64,000 bases of DNA from Desulfolinea sp050305405 (GCA_050305405.1 JBNLFG010000006.1:124001-188000), one strand, 5' to 3'. Numbered from the stretch's first letter, positions 25,151 to 32,452 are shown. Made by a program: numbers and translations. The notes: a model not told the origin generated them from the letters alone.

Positions 25151-26016
25151 AGAAAAATATATTGCGCAAAGGAAGGAAATAATATGAGAGCAATAATTCG
25201 AGTAAGAACAAATATTGAAGAAGAAAGAATTGATGATGTTCTAAAAAAACACGGCTGGATACCAAGAATCCAAAATCAAGATTTGTTAGAACGTAGGAGA
25301 AACGAGATTTTATCAATGGTGCATGCTGAAGATTTAGAAGTCGTAAGCGAAACACTGCTACCCTATACTATGCTCGATGACCCAACAAAAACATGGGGCA
25401 TAGTTAATAGACCTGTCGATAATTTAATATCTTTCCGTCTGAAAAATCCATTGCCAGACCATCTCAAAACTGCGACAGAAAAGCTCATCAGGGATCTGCA
25501 AAAAACAGCACAAATTGACCCTAGTTTATATTTTGATTTTGACTCAAAGATTGAAGTATTGGAACCTGGGGGACTTATGCATGCATTCTCGGGTTCTGTA
25601 CTACCTATAAATCGTTTTTCAATAGCGCTACAACATAGAATAACAGAGTGGAAAGTAGGAATATCAGCCTTTGTTGCTGCTTTTATCCTCCTTATGGTTG
25701 CAATTCCTCCGTTACGAGCAAATATAGAAAGTGCGTTGATAGATGGATGGGGTACTTGGATATTAGGGTTTATAGACAGACTATCAACATCAGCCATTGT
25801 GACTGGTACAGTTTCATGGCTCAATGTTTTTATGTATTGGTTTGAATTAAGAAGGCAGTCTGTAATTGTTTGGGAAGCATAGCAAAAAATCTGCCCAACA
25901 AAGCGTGCAGCGGACGGCGGGGATTCTCCCGCCAAAACAGCAGTTTTCTGGCTTTGGCATTTCCCCGTTTGTGGGCATCTTCTCGTCCCGCCCTTGTCCG
26001 CCGCTAACGCAAGCCG
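25145..26016 (+). mobile_element. Integron-type gene cassette 3
   Basis: An 872-bp unit. GTTGGGCAG at 25144-25152 is exactly complementary to CTGCCCAAC at 25891-25899. It contains one ORF and an attC ending in GTTGTGC. Confidence 0.87.
25184..25882 (+). CDS. Cassette-borne membrane protein
   Basis: This 232-residue protein starts at ATG 25184 with AAAGGAAGGAAATA upstream. The first 150 residues are soluble and charged with a ferredoxin-like alternation of strands and helices (AIIRVRTNIEEERIDDVLKK). Two hydrophobic segments then follow, ISAFVAAFILLMVAIPPL and STSAIVTGTVSWLNVFMYWF, the second near the C-terminus. The family is not recognised. It could be a membrane-linked effector or anchor. 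It is the single ORF of cassette 3 and is clearly AT-rich. Confidence 0.7.
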   Translation: MRAIIRVRTNIEEERIDDVLKKHGWIPRIQNQDLLERRRNEILSMVHAEDLEVVSETLLPYTMLDDPTKTWGIVNRPVDNLISFRLKNPLPDHLKTATEKLIRDLQKTAQIDPSLYFDFDSKIEVLEPGGLMHAFSGSVLPINRFSIALQHRITEWKVGISAFVAAFILLMVAIPPLRANIESALIDGWGTWILGFIDRLSTSAIVTGTVSWLNVFMYWFELRRQSVIVWEA

Positions 26017-26022
26017 TTGTGC
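25893..26022 (+). repeat. attC site of cassette 3
   Basis: R'' is GCCCAAC (25893-25899) and R' is GTTGTGC (26016-26022). AGCGG (25909-25913) and CGG (25915-25917) pair with CCGCCGCT at 25998-26005, leaving A25914 extrahelical. It shares the terminal motif CCGCTAACGCAAGCCGTT with the attC of cassette 2. Confidence 0.9.
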
Positions 26023-26076
26023 ACAAGGCGTAAGAACAACTCTTAAAACGTATGTCTGTAGGAACTAAACTTTAAT

Positions 26077-26114
26077 CCGCTAGGTTCCAGGTTCGAGTCC
26101 TGGACGAGGAGCCA
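26077..26114 (+). pseudogene. tRNA-Asn 3' fragment at island boundary
   Basis: From CCGCTAGG through the T-arm to GAGGAGCCA this matches the 3' half of the intact tRNA-Asn on the minus strand (32308-32345). The identity continues through the downstream terminator to about 26147. The 5' half is missing and no tRNA fold is possible. It lies 54 bp after the last attC. Confidence 0.85.
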
Positions 26115-26118
26115 AAGC

Positions 26119-26147
26119 AAAATCCCCTGCAATTGCAGGGGATTTTT
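26119..26147 (+). terminator. Terminator copied with the tRNA fragment
   Basis: ATCCCCTGC and GCAGGGGAT make a palindrome followed by T5. It is the same as the terminator of tRNA-Asn. Confidence 0.8.
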
Positions 26148-26233
26148 GTTTTATTTATGTTCAGCTAGAACGCGGATTTTGCAGATTCAGCGAATTTTCA
26201 CAGACCAAAGAAAAATCCGCGTTCCACTCTAAC

Positions 26234-27673
26234 CTAATTCAACTCCACATCATGCGGATGCGACTCTCGTAGCCCAACCGGCGTCATACGAGTGAAGATC
26301 GCTTTCTCATGCAATTCAGCGAGGCTATGGGCGTTTGAGTAGCTCATCCCCGATTTCAAGCCGCCCACCAATTGATGCAGCATTTCGCGCACCGAGCCGC
26401 GATAGGGGACAGAGGCATCCACGCCTTCGGAGACGTATTCTTCAACTTCTTCTTGCGAAACATCGCCTTCACCTTCACGCGCTTTGCGGTCTACATTCGC
26501 CTGTAAGGATGCCATCCCGCGTGAGACTTTGTAACGATGGCCCTTGCGGGTGATCAGAATGCCGGGACTTTCATCAGTGCCAGCCAGCAGGCTGCCGAGC
26601 ATGACCGTCGATGCGCCTGCGGCTATAGCCTTGGCTACATCGCCCGATGTGCGAATGCCGCCATCGGCAATGATCGGGATGCCCTGCTTGCGCGCGACTT
26701 CCACGGATTGCATAACGGCCGTCAACTGCGGCACGCCCGAGCCCGCCACGATGCGCGTGATGCAGATCGAGCCGGGGCCAACGCCTACTTTGACGGCGTC
26801 CGCACCCGCGTCGATCAGACGCTGTGTGCCATCGGCTGTTGCCACGTTGCCGCCGATTATCTGTGCATCGGGGAATTCCTTACGGATTTTTTGAATAATT
26901 TCAACTTCCTGCGTTGAATCGCCATGTGCAATATCGACCACGATACAGTCTGTGCCTGCATCCAATAGGCGTTCGACGCGTTTCAACTCGCTCGATTTAA
27001 CGCCGATCGCTGCGCCTACAGCGAGGCGTCCACGCGAATCTTTGGTGGCATTCGGGTGTTCTTCGAGCTTCAAAATATCTTTAACGGTAATCAAGCCCGT
27101 CAGACGTCCGTTTTCGTCGACCAGCGGGAGTTTCTCAATCCGATGCTTGTGCAGGATCGCTTCCGCTTTCACCAGATCTGTATCCGTCGGCGCAGTCACG
27201 ACTTTCTTCGTCATCACGTCGCTTAAGAGACGCTCATTATTTTTCTCAAAAAGCAGGTCGCGGGTCGTCACAATCCCGACCACGCGCTCATCCTTATCGA
27301 TGATCACAATGCCGCCCGTGTAGGTATCTTCGACCACCTGGCGCACATCGCGCACGGTATCGGTATCGTGCAGCGTGAGCGGGTTTTCAACCACATAGGT
27401 TTCAGTTTTCTTGACGCGCATCACCTGCCGCACCTGCTCATCGATCGACATAAAACGGTGGATAATGCCGATCCCGCCCGCCCGCGCCATCGCAATCGCC
27501 ATCTTGCTTTCGGTGACGGTATCCATGTTCGCAGAAACGATCGGGATTTGTAGTTCGATCTTTGGAGTCAATTTGGTGCGCGTCGAGAGTTTCTTGCGCG
27601 AGATCACGTCCGAGTACTGCGGGACGAGCAAAACATCGTCATAGGTCAGGGCAACTTCAGGCAAAATCTTCAT
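26234..27673 (-). CDS. guaB: Inosine-5'-monophosphate dehydrogenase
   Basis: This 479-residue enzyme oxidises IMP to XMP with NAD, the committed step to GMP. It has ALTYDDVLLVP, two CBS domains (about 95-210), the phosphate region and the catalytic-cysteine loop GVGPGSICITR. The flap region (SRGMASLQ) and an ending LRESHPHDVELN are also typical. ATG 27673 was chosen as GGAG lies 6 nt before; an ATG four codons earlier has no such site. Its 5' leader contains a GC-rich hairpin (27698-27719). It stands apart from purA by 490 bp and is divergent from it. Confidence 0.95.
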   Translation of the reverse strand: MKILPEVALTYDDVLLVPQYSDVISRKKLSTRTKLTPKIELQIPIVSANMDTVTESKMAIAMARAGGIGIIHRFMSIDEQVRQVMRVKKTETYVVENPLTLHDTDTVRDVRQVVEDTYTGGIVIIDKDERVVGIVTTRDLLFEKNNERLLSDVMTKKVVTAPTDTDLVKAEAILHKHRIEKLPLVDENGRLTGLITVKDILKLEEHPNATKDSRGRLAVGAAIGVKSSELKRVERLLDAGTDCIVVDIAHGDSTQEVEIIQKIRKEFPDAQIIGGNVATADGTQRLIDAGADAVKVGVGPGSICITRIVAGSGVPQLTAVMQSVEVARKQGIPIIADGGIRTSGDVAKAIAAGASTVMLGSLLAGTDESPGILITRKGHRYKVSRGMASLQANVDRKAREGEGDVSQEEVEEYVSEGVDASVPYRGSVREMLHQLVGGLKSGMSYSNAHSLAELHEKAIFTRMTPVGLRESHPHDVELN

Positions 27674-27697
27674 ATCTTTCTCCATGTATACGTGGTT

Positions 27698-27776
27698 CTC
27701 CCCCCGTAAACGGGGGGAGCCAGAGGGGGGCGGTGAGCCAAAGCCCCCACCTGCCCTCCCGCGCGCGGGGGAGGAA
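27698..27776. repeat. GC-rich intergenic repeat family R2
   Basis: CTCCCCCCG and CGGGGGGAG (27698-27719) are followed by CCCCCACC and CTCCCGCGCGCGGGGGAGG. Runs of C and G with small palindromes also occur at 31527-31590 and 50671-50734. This copy lies in the leader of guaB. Confidence 0.55.
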
Positions 27777-27896
27777 TATCTGTTTTGATTATAAGCCAGC
27801 TTCTTTATCCCGCAACTAAGATTTTCGAAGTTTTACTCCTTCTCTCCATTCGGAGTACTGCGCGAAAACTTCGGAAGTCTCTACGCCACAAAGCAG

Positions 27897-27902
27897 TATA
27901 AT
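27897..27902 (+). promoter_or_regulatory. -10 element before purB remnant
   Basis: TATAAT ends 7 nt before ATG 27910 with no ribosome site, of the leaderless type seen elsewhere in the window. Confidence 0.45.
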
Positions 27903-27909
27903 AAAGTTA

Positions 27910-28113
27910 ATGAGCAACGAATGCCACTCCCTTAACCCGCTCGACGGGCATTACGCTACGGTCACGTCTCCATTACGTGACCGTTTTTCTGGATTAGGCG
28001 CAGACAGGTTGAGATTGCTTCGGGAACGCCTCGTACGTACATCACTGCTGGATACCGTTCCCTGGCTTCATTTTAGTTTAGCAAAGGGAGCTGCTGAAGA
28101 AACCTTAAGGTGA
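27910..28113 (+). pseudogene. purB: Adenylosuccinate lyase N-terminal remnant
   Basis: A 67-codon ORF reads LNPLDGHYATVTSPLRDRFS then GADRLRLLRERLVRT. This resembles the N-terminus of PurB (LxPxDGRY, LRxxFSExGLxRxRxxVE). The usual Arg of DGRY is His. The lyase core is absent: the frame stops at TGA 28111-28113, inside a palindromic repeat, and purA begins 50 bp later. Its place next to purA fits an old purB-purA pair truncated by the repeat. A short free-standing protein cannot be excluded. Confidence 0.55.
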
Positions 28114-28140
28114 CTATCACTTTCAAAGTGACAGTCACCT
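28108..28140. repeat. GTGACTGTCAC repeat, head-to-head copy
   Basis: AGGTGACTATCACTTT and AAAGTGACAGTCACCT are arms with one mismatch. They are related to the ends of the 29458-29553 element. The repeat contains the stop codon of the purB remnant. Confidence 0.75.
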
Positions 28141-28163
28141 GCTACTTAAAGGAGATGTAAAAG

Positions 28164-29432
28164 ATGACTGTTCGCGTTGTTTTAGGCACGCAATGGGGGG
28201 ACGAGGGGAAAGGGAAGGCAATTGATGCTTTTGCCGGAGATTACGATTACGTGGCGCGCTATAACGGCGGCAATAACGCCGGGCACACCATCGTGAATGA
28301 GTTTGGCACCTTCAAAATTCACTTGGTGCCCTCGGGCGTTTTCGCGCCGAAGATCGTCGGCTTGATCGGCGGCGGCGTGGTGATGGACCCCGAGGTGTTG
28401 GTAAAGGAAATTGATGAGTTGCAAGCGGCGGGGATTGCGCTCGAAGGGCGTTTCTTCATCTCGCCGCGCGCGCATCTAATCATGCCCTATCACCGCGAGT
28501 TGGACGGGCTTTACGAAGCCGCCAAAGGTGCGGGCGCAACCGGCACGACCAAGCGCGGCATCGGTCCCGTTTTCGCCGACAAGGTCAGCTACAACGGCAT
28601 CCGCTGGAGCGATTTTGCCGATCTGGACGTTTTTGATGAGCGCCTTTCGGTACAGATGGGGATGAAAAACAAGATCATGGTCGCGCTCGGCGGCAAAGCA
28701 CTGGATTACGCTCAAGTGCGCGATGAATATCTTGGCTATTATGAAAAGGTCAAGCCATTCATCAAGGAAACCTACCCAATTGTGCTGAACGGCTTGCGCG
28801 AAGGCAAAAACTTTTTACTGGAACAGGCCAATGGATCGCTACTGGATACGGATTGGGGCACCTATCCCTTTGTGACCGCATCCACGACACTAGCGTCAGC
28901 CGCGACCGCAGGCTTGGGCGTGCCTCCGAGGAGCATCGATTCGGTGATCGGCATCGCCAAGGCCTACACCACGCGCGTGGGCGGCGGTCCGCTCCCGACC
29001 GAAATCTTCGACGATGAGTACGCTATCAGCGTCTTGAGCGAAGTCGCCGCCACGACAGGACGCACGCGCCGTGCTGGCTGGTTCGACAGCGAAGTGACGC
29101 GCTTCGCAGCGCAGGTCAACGGTGTGACGCAAATCTTCCTGACCAAACTCGACATCCTGAGCGCCTTCGACGAGATCAAGGTCTGCACGGGCTACGAATT
29201 GGATGGAAAAGAAGTTCATTATTACGATATTGACGCCTATCAGTTGGGGCGCGTGACCCCCATCTTCCGCACGCTGCCGGGCTGGAAAACAGACATCACT
29301 GGCGTTCGGGATTACGCCGATCTGCCGCAAGCCGCACGGGATTATGTCGATGTGGTCGAAGAGCTGCTCGAAACGCCCGTTGGCTGGGTCTCGCTGGGAC
29401 CAGAGCGAGAGGCCTTGGTCGAAAAGAAATAA
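28164..29432 (+). CDS. purA: Adenylosuccinate synthetase
   Basis: This 422-residue enzyme joins IMP and aspartate using GTP, the first step to AMP. It has the P-loop GDEGKG (residues 12-17), NAGHTIV, the switch-loop GTTKRGIGPVFADK, the base-binding TRVGGGPLPTE and the TGRTRRAGWFD segment. Start and AAAGGAG site are clear. It is flanked on both sides by GTGACTGTCAC repeats. It branches from the same IMP pool as the nearby guaB. Confidence 0.95.
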   Translation: MTVRVVLGTQWGDEGKGKAIDAFAGDYDYVARYNGGNNAGHTIVNEFGTFKIHLVPSGVFAPKIVGLIGGGVVMDPEVLVKEIDELQAAGIALEGRFFISPRAHLIMPYHRELDGLYEAAKGAGATGTTKRGIGPVFADKVSYNGIRWSDFADLDVFDERLSVQMGMKNKIMVALGGKALDYAQVRDEYLGYYEKVKPFIKETYPIVLNGLREGKNFLLEQANGSLLDTDWGTYPFVTASTTLASAATAGLGVPPRSIDSVIGIAKAYTTRVGGGPLPTEIFDDEYAISVLSEVAATTGRTRRAGWFDSEVTRFAAQVNGVTQIFLTKLDILSAFDEIKVCTGYELDGKEVHYYDIDAYQLGRVTPIFRTLPGWKTDITGVRDYADLPQAARDYVDVVEELLETPVGWVSLGPEREALVEKK

Positions 29433-29457
29433 TAGAGCAATCAAATAAAACTTTGAG

Positions 29458-29553
29458 AAGTGACTGTCACCTCTGGAAACATCTCAAACCTATGAAGCTT
29501 CAATGGAAACGATCACGATTGTTCTTGCATGATTTTGTAGGTGACAGTCACTT
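29458..29553. repeat. MITE-like element with GTGACTGTCAC ends
   Basis: AAGTGACTGTCACCT (29458-29472) and AGGTGACAGTCACTT (29539-29553) are perfect 15-bp inverted ends around 66 bp with no gene. It follows purA. Confidence 0.8.
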
Positions 29554-29583
29554 TTACAATCTCTAAATTGACGAGTGATACGT

Positions 29584-29615
29584 AAAAGAGCCTTCCGAAT
29601 TTGGAAGGCTCTTTT
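29584..29615 (+). terminator. Terminator after purA
   Basis: AAAAGAGCCTTCC and GGAAGGCTCTTTT pair around GAATTT. Confidence 0.85.
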
Positions 29616-29686
29616 AGTAATGTGGTATTTTCCGGTACTGGGCACAAAGCCGACAAGTGGAAGCAGGTTCAGGTCACGAGCGAATC

Positions 29687-29712
29687 AAAAAAGCGCCTTG
29701 CGGGGCGCTTTT
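29687..29712 (-). terminator. Terminator of FmdB-type gene
   Basis: GCGCC (29693-29697) pairs with GGCGC (29704-29708). The A-run at 29687-29692 reads as a T-tail on the minus strand. Confidence 0.8.
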
Positions 29713-29722
29713 CTTTATCATC

Positions 29723-30034
29723 TTAGTCTGTCTTTTTTGTGCTTTCCGTTTTGGCAGGTTCAGGACTTTTCTTTTCAACATCCTTTTTCTCTGTTTTTGT
29801 TTCTTTGGCGGTATCGTTGCCTTCTTTTAGATTGCGTTCTTTTAAACCAGAAGGCGAACGATTGTCTGTCGCGTAGAATCCGGAGCCTTTGAAGACGATC
29901 CCGACAGGGCGATAGACGCGATGCAGACTTTCTTCATCACATTCAGGGCATACGCTTAGATTATCTGCATTGAAACTTTGTTGATGATCAAATTGGATGC
30001 CGCAACTTTCACAGCGATAAGTATATACAGGCAT
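29723..30034 (-). CDS. FmdB-type zinc ribbon protein
   Basis: This 103-residue protein starts MPVYTYRCESCG and has a second knuckle CPECDEE, the CxxC...CxxC zinc ribbon of FmdB-family putative regulators, followed by the typical FKGSGFYATDNRS. The C-terminal 40 residues are Lys/Glu/Thr rich and probably disordered. ATG 30034 has AAAGGAAAG upstream; the longer frame to 30136 is rejected. It is divergent from the SelW gene. Function is not established for this family. Confidence 0.85.
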   Translation of the reverse strand: MPVYTYRCESCGIQFDHQQSFNADNLSVCPECDEESLHRVYRPVGIVFKGSGFYATDNRSPSGLKERNLKEGNDTAKETKTEKKDVEKKSPEPAKTESTKKTD

Positions 30035-30120
30035 AGTTCTTTCCTTTTCTGCTTTCTTGGCACTTGCGTCGTGATTATAGTCCGCTTGGATAGGAGTGAC
30101 AAGAGCGGGGAAAGCAATGT

Positions 30121-30126
30121 TATAAT
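30121..30126 (+). promoter_or_regulatory. -10 element for selW-trpS
   Basis: TATAAT lies 36 nt upstream of the SelW-like start codon. The minus strand has TATAAT at 30078-30073 for the divergent FmdB gene. Confidence 0.5.
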
Positions 30127-30162
30127 TTTCTAACATTTTTGTAAATCGCTTGGAGAAGAGAA

Positions 30163-30399
30163 ATGCACGAAATTAGCATCGTTTACTGCGCAGTTTGACA
30201 TTATACAGACAGAGCCGTCGGTCTGATGGCAGAGTTGGTACGCACTTTTGAGTATGATATTGAGTCGATCACCCTGCTGCCTTCGGATGGCGGTAGATTT
30301 GAAGTTAGTGTAGATGGGAAGTTGGTCTACTCGAAGTTAGAAACAAAACGACATGCCGAGCCTGGCGAGGTTTTAGGCTTGGTACGCAAAGAGATATAA
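30163..30399 (+). CDS. SelW-like selenoprotein with in-frame UGA (selenocysteine)
   Basis: A 78-residue ORF appears if TGA 30196-30198 is read as selenocysteine (residue 12). The start is ATG 30163 with GGAG at 30152. The protein opens MHEISIVYCAVU, giving the redox motif C9-x-x-U12 at the place where SelW/SelT/SelH (Rdx) proteins have CxxU or CxxC. It continues GGRFEVSVDGKLVYSKLETK then RHAEPGEV, which are classic SelW family features on both sides of the UGA. A hairpin (30206-30225) follows the UGA. Standard ORF calling splits it. trpS starts 16 bp later, so the two are likely co-transcribed. Selenocysteine machinery is not in the window. A TGC/TGT-to-TGA error is the alternative. Confidence 0.88.
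30206..30225 (+). promoter_or_regulatory. Candidate bacterial SECIS hairpin
   Basis: CAGAC (30206-30210) pairs with GTCTG (30221-30225) around AGAGCCGTCG, beginning 8 nt after the UGA. This is within the usual distance for a bacterial SECIS, but the stem is short. Confidence 0.5.
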
Positions 30400-30415
30400 C
30401 GAGGAGAAGAAAGAA

Positions 30416-31426
30416 ATGTTTGCCGATAAAACCGTTCTAACGGGTGTAAAGCCTACCGGAATGCCCCACCTGGGTAACCTGGCGGGGGCAATTAAGCCGG
30501 CTATTGATATGAGCAATAAAGCGGATAAAGCATTCATTTTTATTGCTGACCTGCATGCGTTGAATGCCGTTCGTGATAGCAATTTGATAGAAACCTGGAC
30601 AAATGAAGTTGCGGCGACGTACATGGCATTGGGCTTGGATCTGGAAAAAGCAGCTTTATTTCGGCAATCGGATGTGCCGGAGATATTCAAGCTGACCGTT
30701 TTCCTGATGAACGTGACGTCGAAAGGTTTGATGAACCGTTCCCATGCCTACAAGGCAGTTGTTGCAGAGAACGAAGCGAACGGCAAAGATACAGATTTCG
30801 GCGTCAATATGGGTTTGTTCACCTACCCGGTCTTGATGGCTGCCGATATTCTGCTCTATAACACCGATCTGGTTCCAGTTGGACAGGATCAAAAACAGCA
30901 CGTGGAAATGGCACGCGATATTGCCGGTAGCCTGAATAATATTTATGGCGAAGAGTTGTTAGTTGTCCCTGAACCTGTGATCCAGAAAGTTGCCGCGGCG
31001 ATCCCCGGCCTGGATGGTCGCAAGATGAGCAAGAGCTATGAGAATTACATCCCGATCTTTGCGGAACAGAAGAAGCTCAAGAAACTCGTCATGAAGATTG
31101 TCACCGATTCAAAACGCCCTGAAGACTCGAAAGACCCGGACGAATCGACCATCTACCAGCTTTATCAGCACTTTGCATCAGATGAGGAAGCGCAGGCAAT
31201 GCGCAAGCAGTTCGCCGATGGTGGTCTGGGCTATGGTGATGCCAAAAAGATGCTCTTCGAAATGATCGACAAGACGATGGCTGAGCCGCGCGAGAAATAT
31301 TACGACCTTTTGGCGCACCCTGAACAGATCGAAGCGGTCTTGATGGCTGGTGCTGAAAAGGCGCGCGTGGTTGCCAAAGAAACCGTCGAACGCGTTTCAA
31401 AAGCCATGCTGGGACGCAGCGTTTAA
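30416..31426 (+). CDS. trpS: Tryptophanyl-tRNA synthetase
   Basis: This 336-residue class I synthetase charges tRNA-Trp. The HIGH-type motif appears as PTGMPHLGN (13-21) and the KMSKS motif as GRKMSKSYENYI near residue 200; VGQDQKQHVEM is the Trp-site segment. Length matches bacterial TrpRS. It has GAGGAGAAG as ribosome site and sits 16 bp after the SelW-like gene. A strong terminator follows. No T-box-like leader is seen. Confidence 0.95.
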   Translation: MFADKTVLTGVKPTGMPHLGNLAGAIKPAIDMSNKADKAFIFIADLHALNAVRDSNLIETWTNEVAATYMALGLDLEKAALFRQSDVPEIFKLTVFLMNVTSKGLMNRSHAYKAVVAENEANGKDTDFGVNMGLFTYPVLMAADILLYNTDLVPVGQDQKQHVEMARDIAGSLNNIYGEELLVVPEPVIQKVAAAIPGLDGRKMSKSYENYIPIFAEQKKLKKLVMKIVTDSKRPEDSKDPDESTIYQLYQHFASDEEAQAMRKQFADGGLGYGDAKKMLFEMIDKTMAEPREKYYDLLAHPEQIEAVLMAGAEKARVVAKETVERVSKAMLGRSV

Positions 31427-31445
31427 ATTTATTCAACATTCTGTA

Positions 31446-31475
31446 GGGGCGGGTCTGAGACCCGCCCCTTTTTTT
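31446..31475 (+). terminator. Terminator after trpS
   Basis: GGGGCGGGTC and GACCCGCCCC pair around TGA with T7 after. Confidence 0.93.
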
Positions 31476-31526
31476 GTACACCTAATATTTGCCCCTCTGT
31501 CCTTCGGACATCTGGTGGAAAAACTG

Positions 31527-31590
31527 CTTTCACCCCCCTATTTTGCTTGCAAAATGGGGGGCTGCCCCAGCGAAGCGAGGGGCAGGGGGG
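31527..31590. repeat. GC-rich intergenic repeat family R2, copy 2
   Basis: It has CACCCCCCTATTTTG, CAAAATGGGGGGCTGCCCC and GAGGGGCAGGGGGG. The same order (C-run, ATTT, AAAT, G-run, TGYCC, GGGCA/GGACAGGGGG) is seen at 50671-50734. Confidence 0.6.
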
Positions 31591-31617
31591 GAAAACGTCT
31601 CACTTAAAAACAAAATA

Positions 31618-31795
31618 TCTAGCCACATGACATTTTTGTTTTTGAAGGTGGTTGAGTAGCTTTGAGCGAAGCGAAAAGCGTATCGAAACCACAAACTTCA
31701 CTTGTTTTTATCGCTTGTTGGTTTCGATACGGCGAAAAGCATCGCCTACTCAACCAACGAGCGCCCTTATCAAGAAAAGTGTCATGTCGCTAGAA
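31618..31795. repeat. Nested inverted-repeat elements
   Basis: Outer ends are CTAGCCACATGACA (31618-31631) and TGTCATGTCGCTAG (31780-31793). Within them is a second element with ends TGGTTGAGTAG (31649-31659) and CTACTCAACCA (31746-31756), whose inner parts GTATCGAAACC and GGTTTCGATAC also pair. One element appears inserted in another. Confidence 0.7.
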
Positions 31796-31820
31796 AAATA
31801 TCTATTAACAGGAAATAATT

Positions 31821-32261
31821 ATGAGAGCATTAATCCAACGTGTATCACACGGAAAGGTCTCCGTCGCTGGCGAGACAATTGCGGAGATCAACAAAGGAAT
31901 CGTCGTCCTGCTCGGCGTCGGGAACGATGACGGGGAAGAGCAAGCCAACTATCTGGCGAAGAAGATCGCCGAAATGCGCATCTTCGAGGATGAGCAAGGC
32001 AAGACCAATCTCTCGTTGCTGGATGTGGGAGGAGAGGCGATTGTCGTCTCGCAGTTCACGCTCTACGCCGACACGCGCAAGGGACGTCGTCCATCTTTCA
32101 TCAACGCCGCCCGCCCGGAGCTTGCCGAACCGCTCGTCGAGCGATTTGTGGAGCTAATGAAAGGGCACGGCATTCCAACCCAAACGGGAAAGTTCGGTGC
32201 GCATATGCTGGTTGAGATTGATAATGATGGTCCGGTGACGATTTGGGTGGAGAAAGAGTAA
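31821..32261 (+). CDS. dtd: D-aminoacyl-tRNA deacylase
   Basis: This 146-residue enzyme removes D-amino acids (and glycine from tRNA-Ala) from charged tRNA. It starts MRALIQRVSHGKVSV. It has the two diagnostic motifs VSQFTLYAD and NDGPVTIWVE that form the cross-subunit active site. Length is exact for DTD. A ribosome site (AACAGGAAATAATT) precedes ATG 31821. The shared bidirectional terminator 32274-32303 separates it from tRNA-Asn. Confidence 0.95.
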   Translation: MRALIQRVSHGKVSVAGETIAEINKGIVVLLGVGNDDGEEQANYLAKKIAEMRIFEDEQGKTNLSLLDVGGEAIVVSQFTLYADTRKGRRPSFINAARPELAEPLVERFVELMKGHGIPTQTGKFGAHMLVEIDNDGPVTIWVEKE

Positions 32262-32273
32262 TCATCAAAACTA

Positions 32274-32303
32274 AAAAAATCCCCTGCAATTGCAGGGGAT
32301 TTT
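32274..32303. terminator. Bidirectional terminator between dtd and tRNA-Asn
   Basis: AATCCCCTGC and GCAGGGGATT with A7 before and T4 after. The same sequence occurs inverted at 26119-26147. Confidence 0.88.
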
Positions 32304-32307
32304 GCTT

Positions 32308-32383
32308 TGGCTCCTCGTCCAGGACTCGAACCTGGAACCTAGCGGTTAACAGCCGCTCGCTCTGCCAATTGAGCTAACGAGGA
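32308..32383 (-). tRNA. tRNA-Asn (GUU)
   Basis: A complete 76-nt cloverleaf with CCA encoded. Acceptor TCCTCGT/ACGAGGA, D-arm GCTC/GAGC, anticodon arm AGCGG-CTGTTAA-CCGCT with anticodon GTT, and T-arm CCAGG/CCTGG. A perfect promoter lies upstream. Its 3' half is duplicated inverted at 26077-26147. Confidence 0.96.
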
Positions 32384-32394
32384 AGGCGAACGAG

Positions 32395-32423
32395 ATTATA
32401 TAGTCAAGGTACCTTCATGTCAA
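32395..32423 (-). promoter_or_regulatory. Consensus promoter of tRNA-Asn
   Basis: On the minus strand, TTGACA (32423-32418), a 17-nt spacer and TATAAT (32400-32395) end 11 nt before the tRNA. Confidence 0.88.
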
Positions 32424-32452
32424 GGCATTAATCTCGTTTTATTTGCCAAACG

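Larger units (their letters stand above)
31427..31820. other. Repeat-rich intergenic region between trpS and dtd
   Basis: It holds the trpS terminator, a GC-rich R2 repeat (31527-31590) and a nested pair of inverted-repeat elements (31618-31795). No gene is supported. Confidence 0.6.

Noticed and set aside
22860..26150. Possibility of a prophage or transposon
   Set aside because: No transposase, integrase or phage structural gene; attC evidence fits integron cassettes better.
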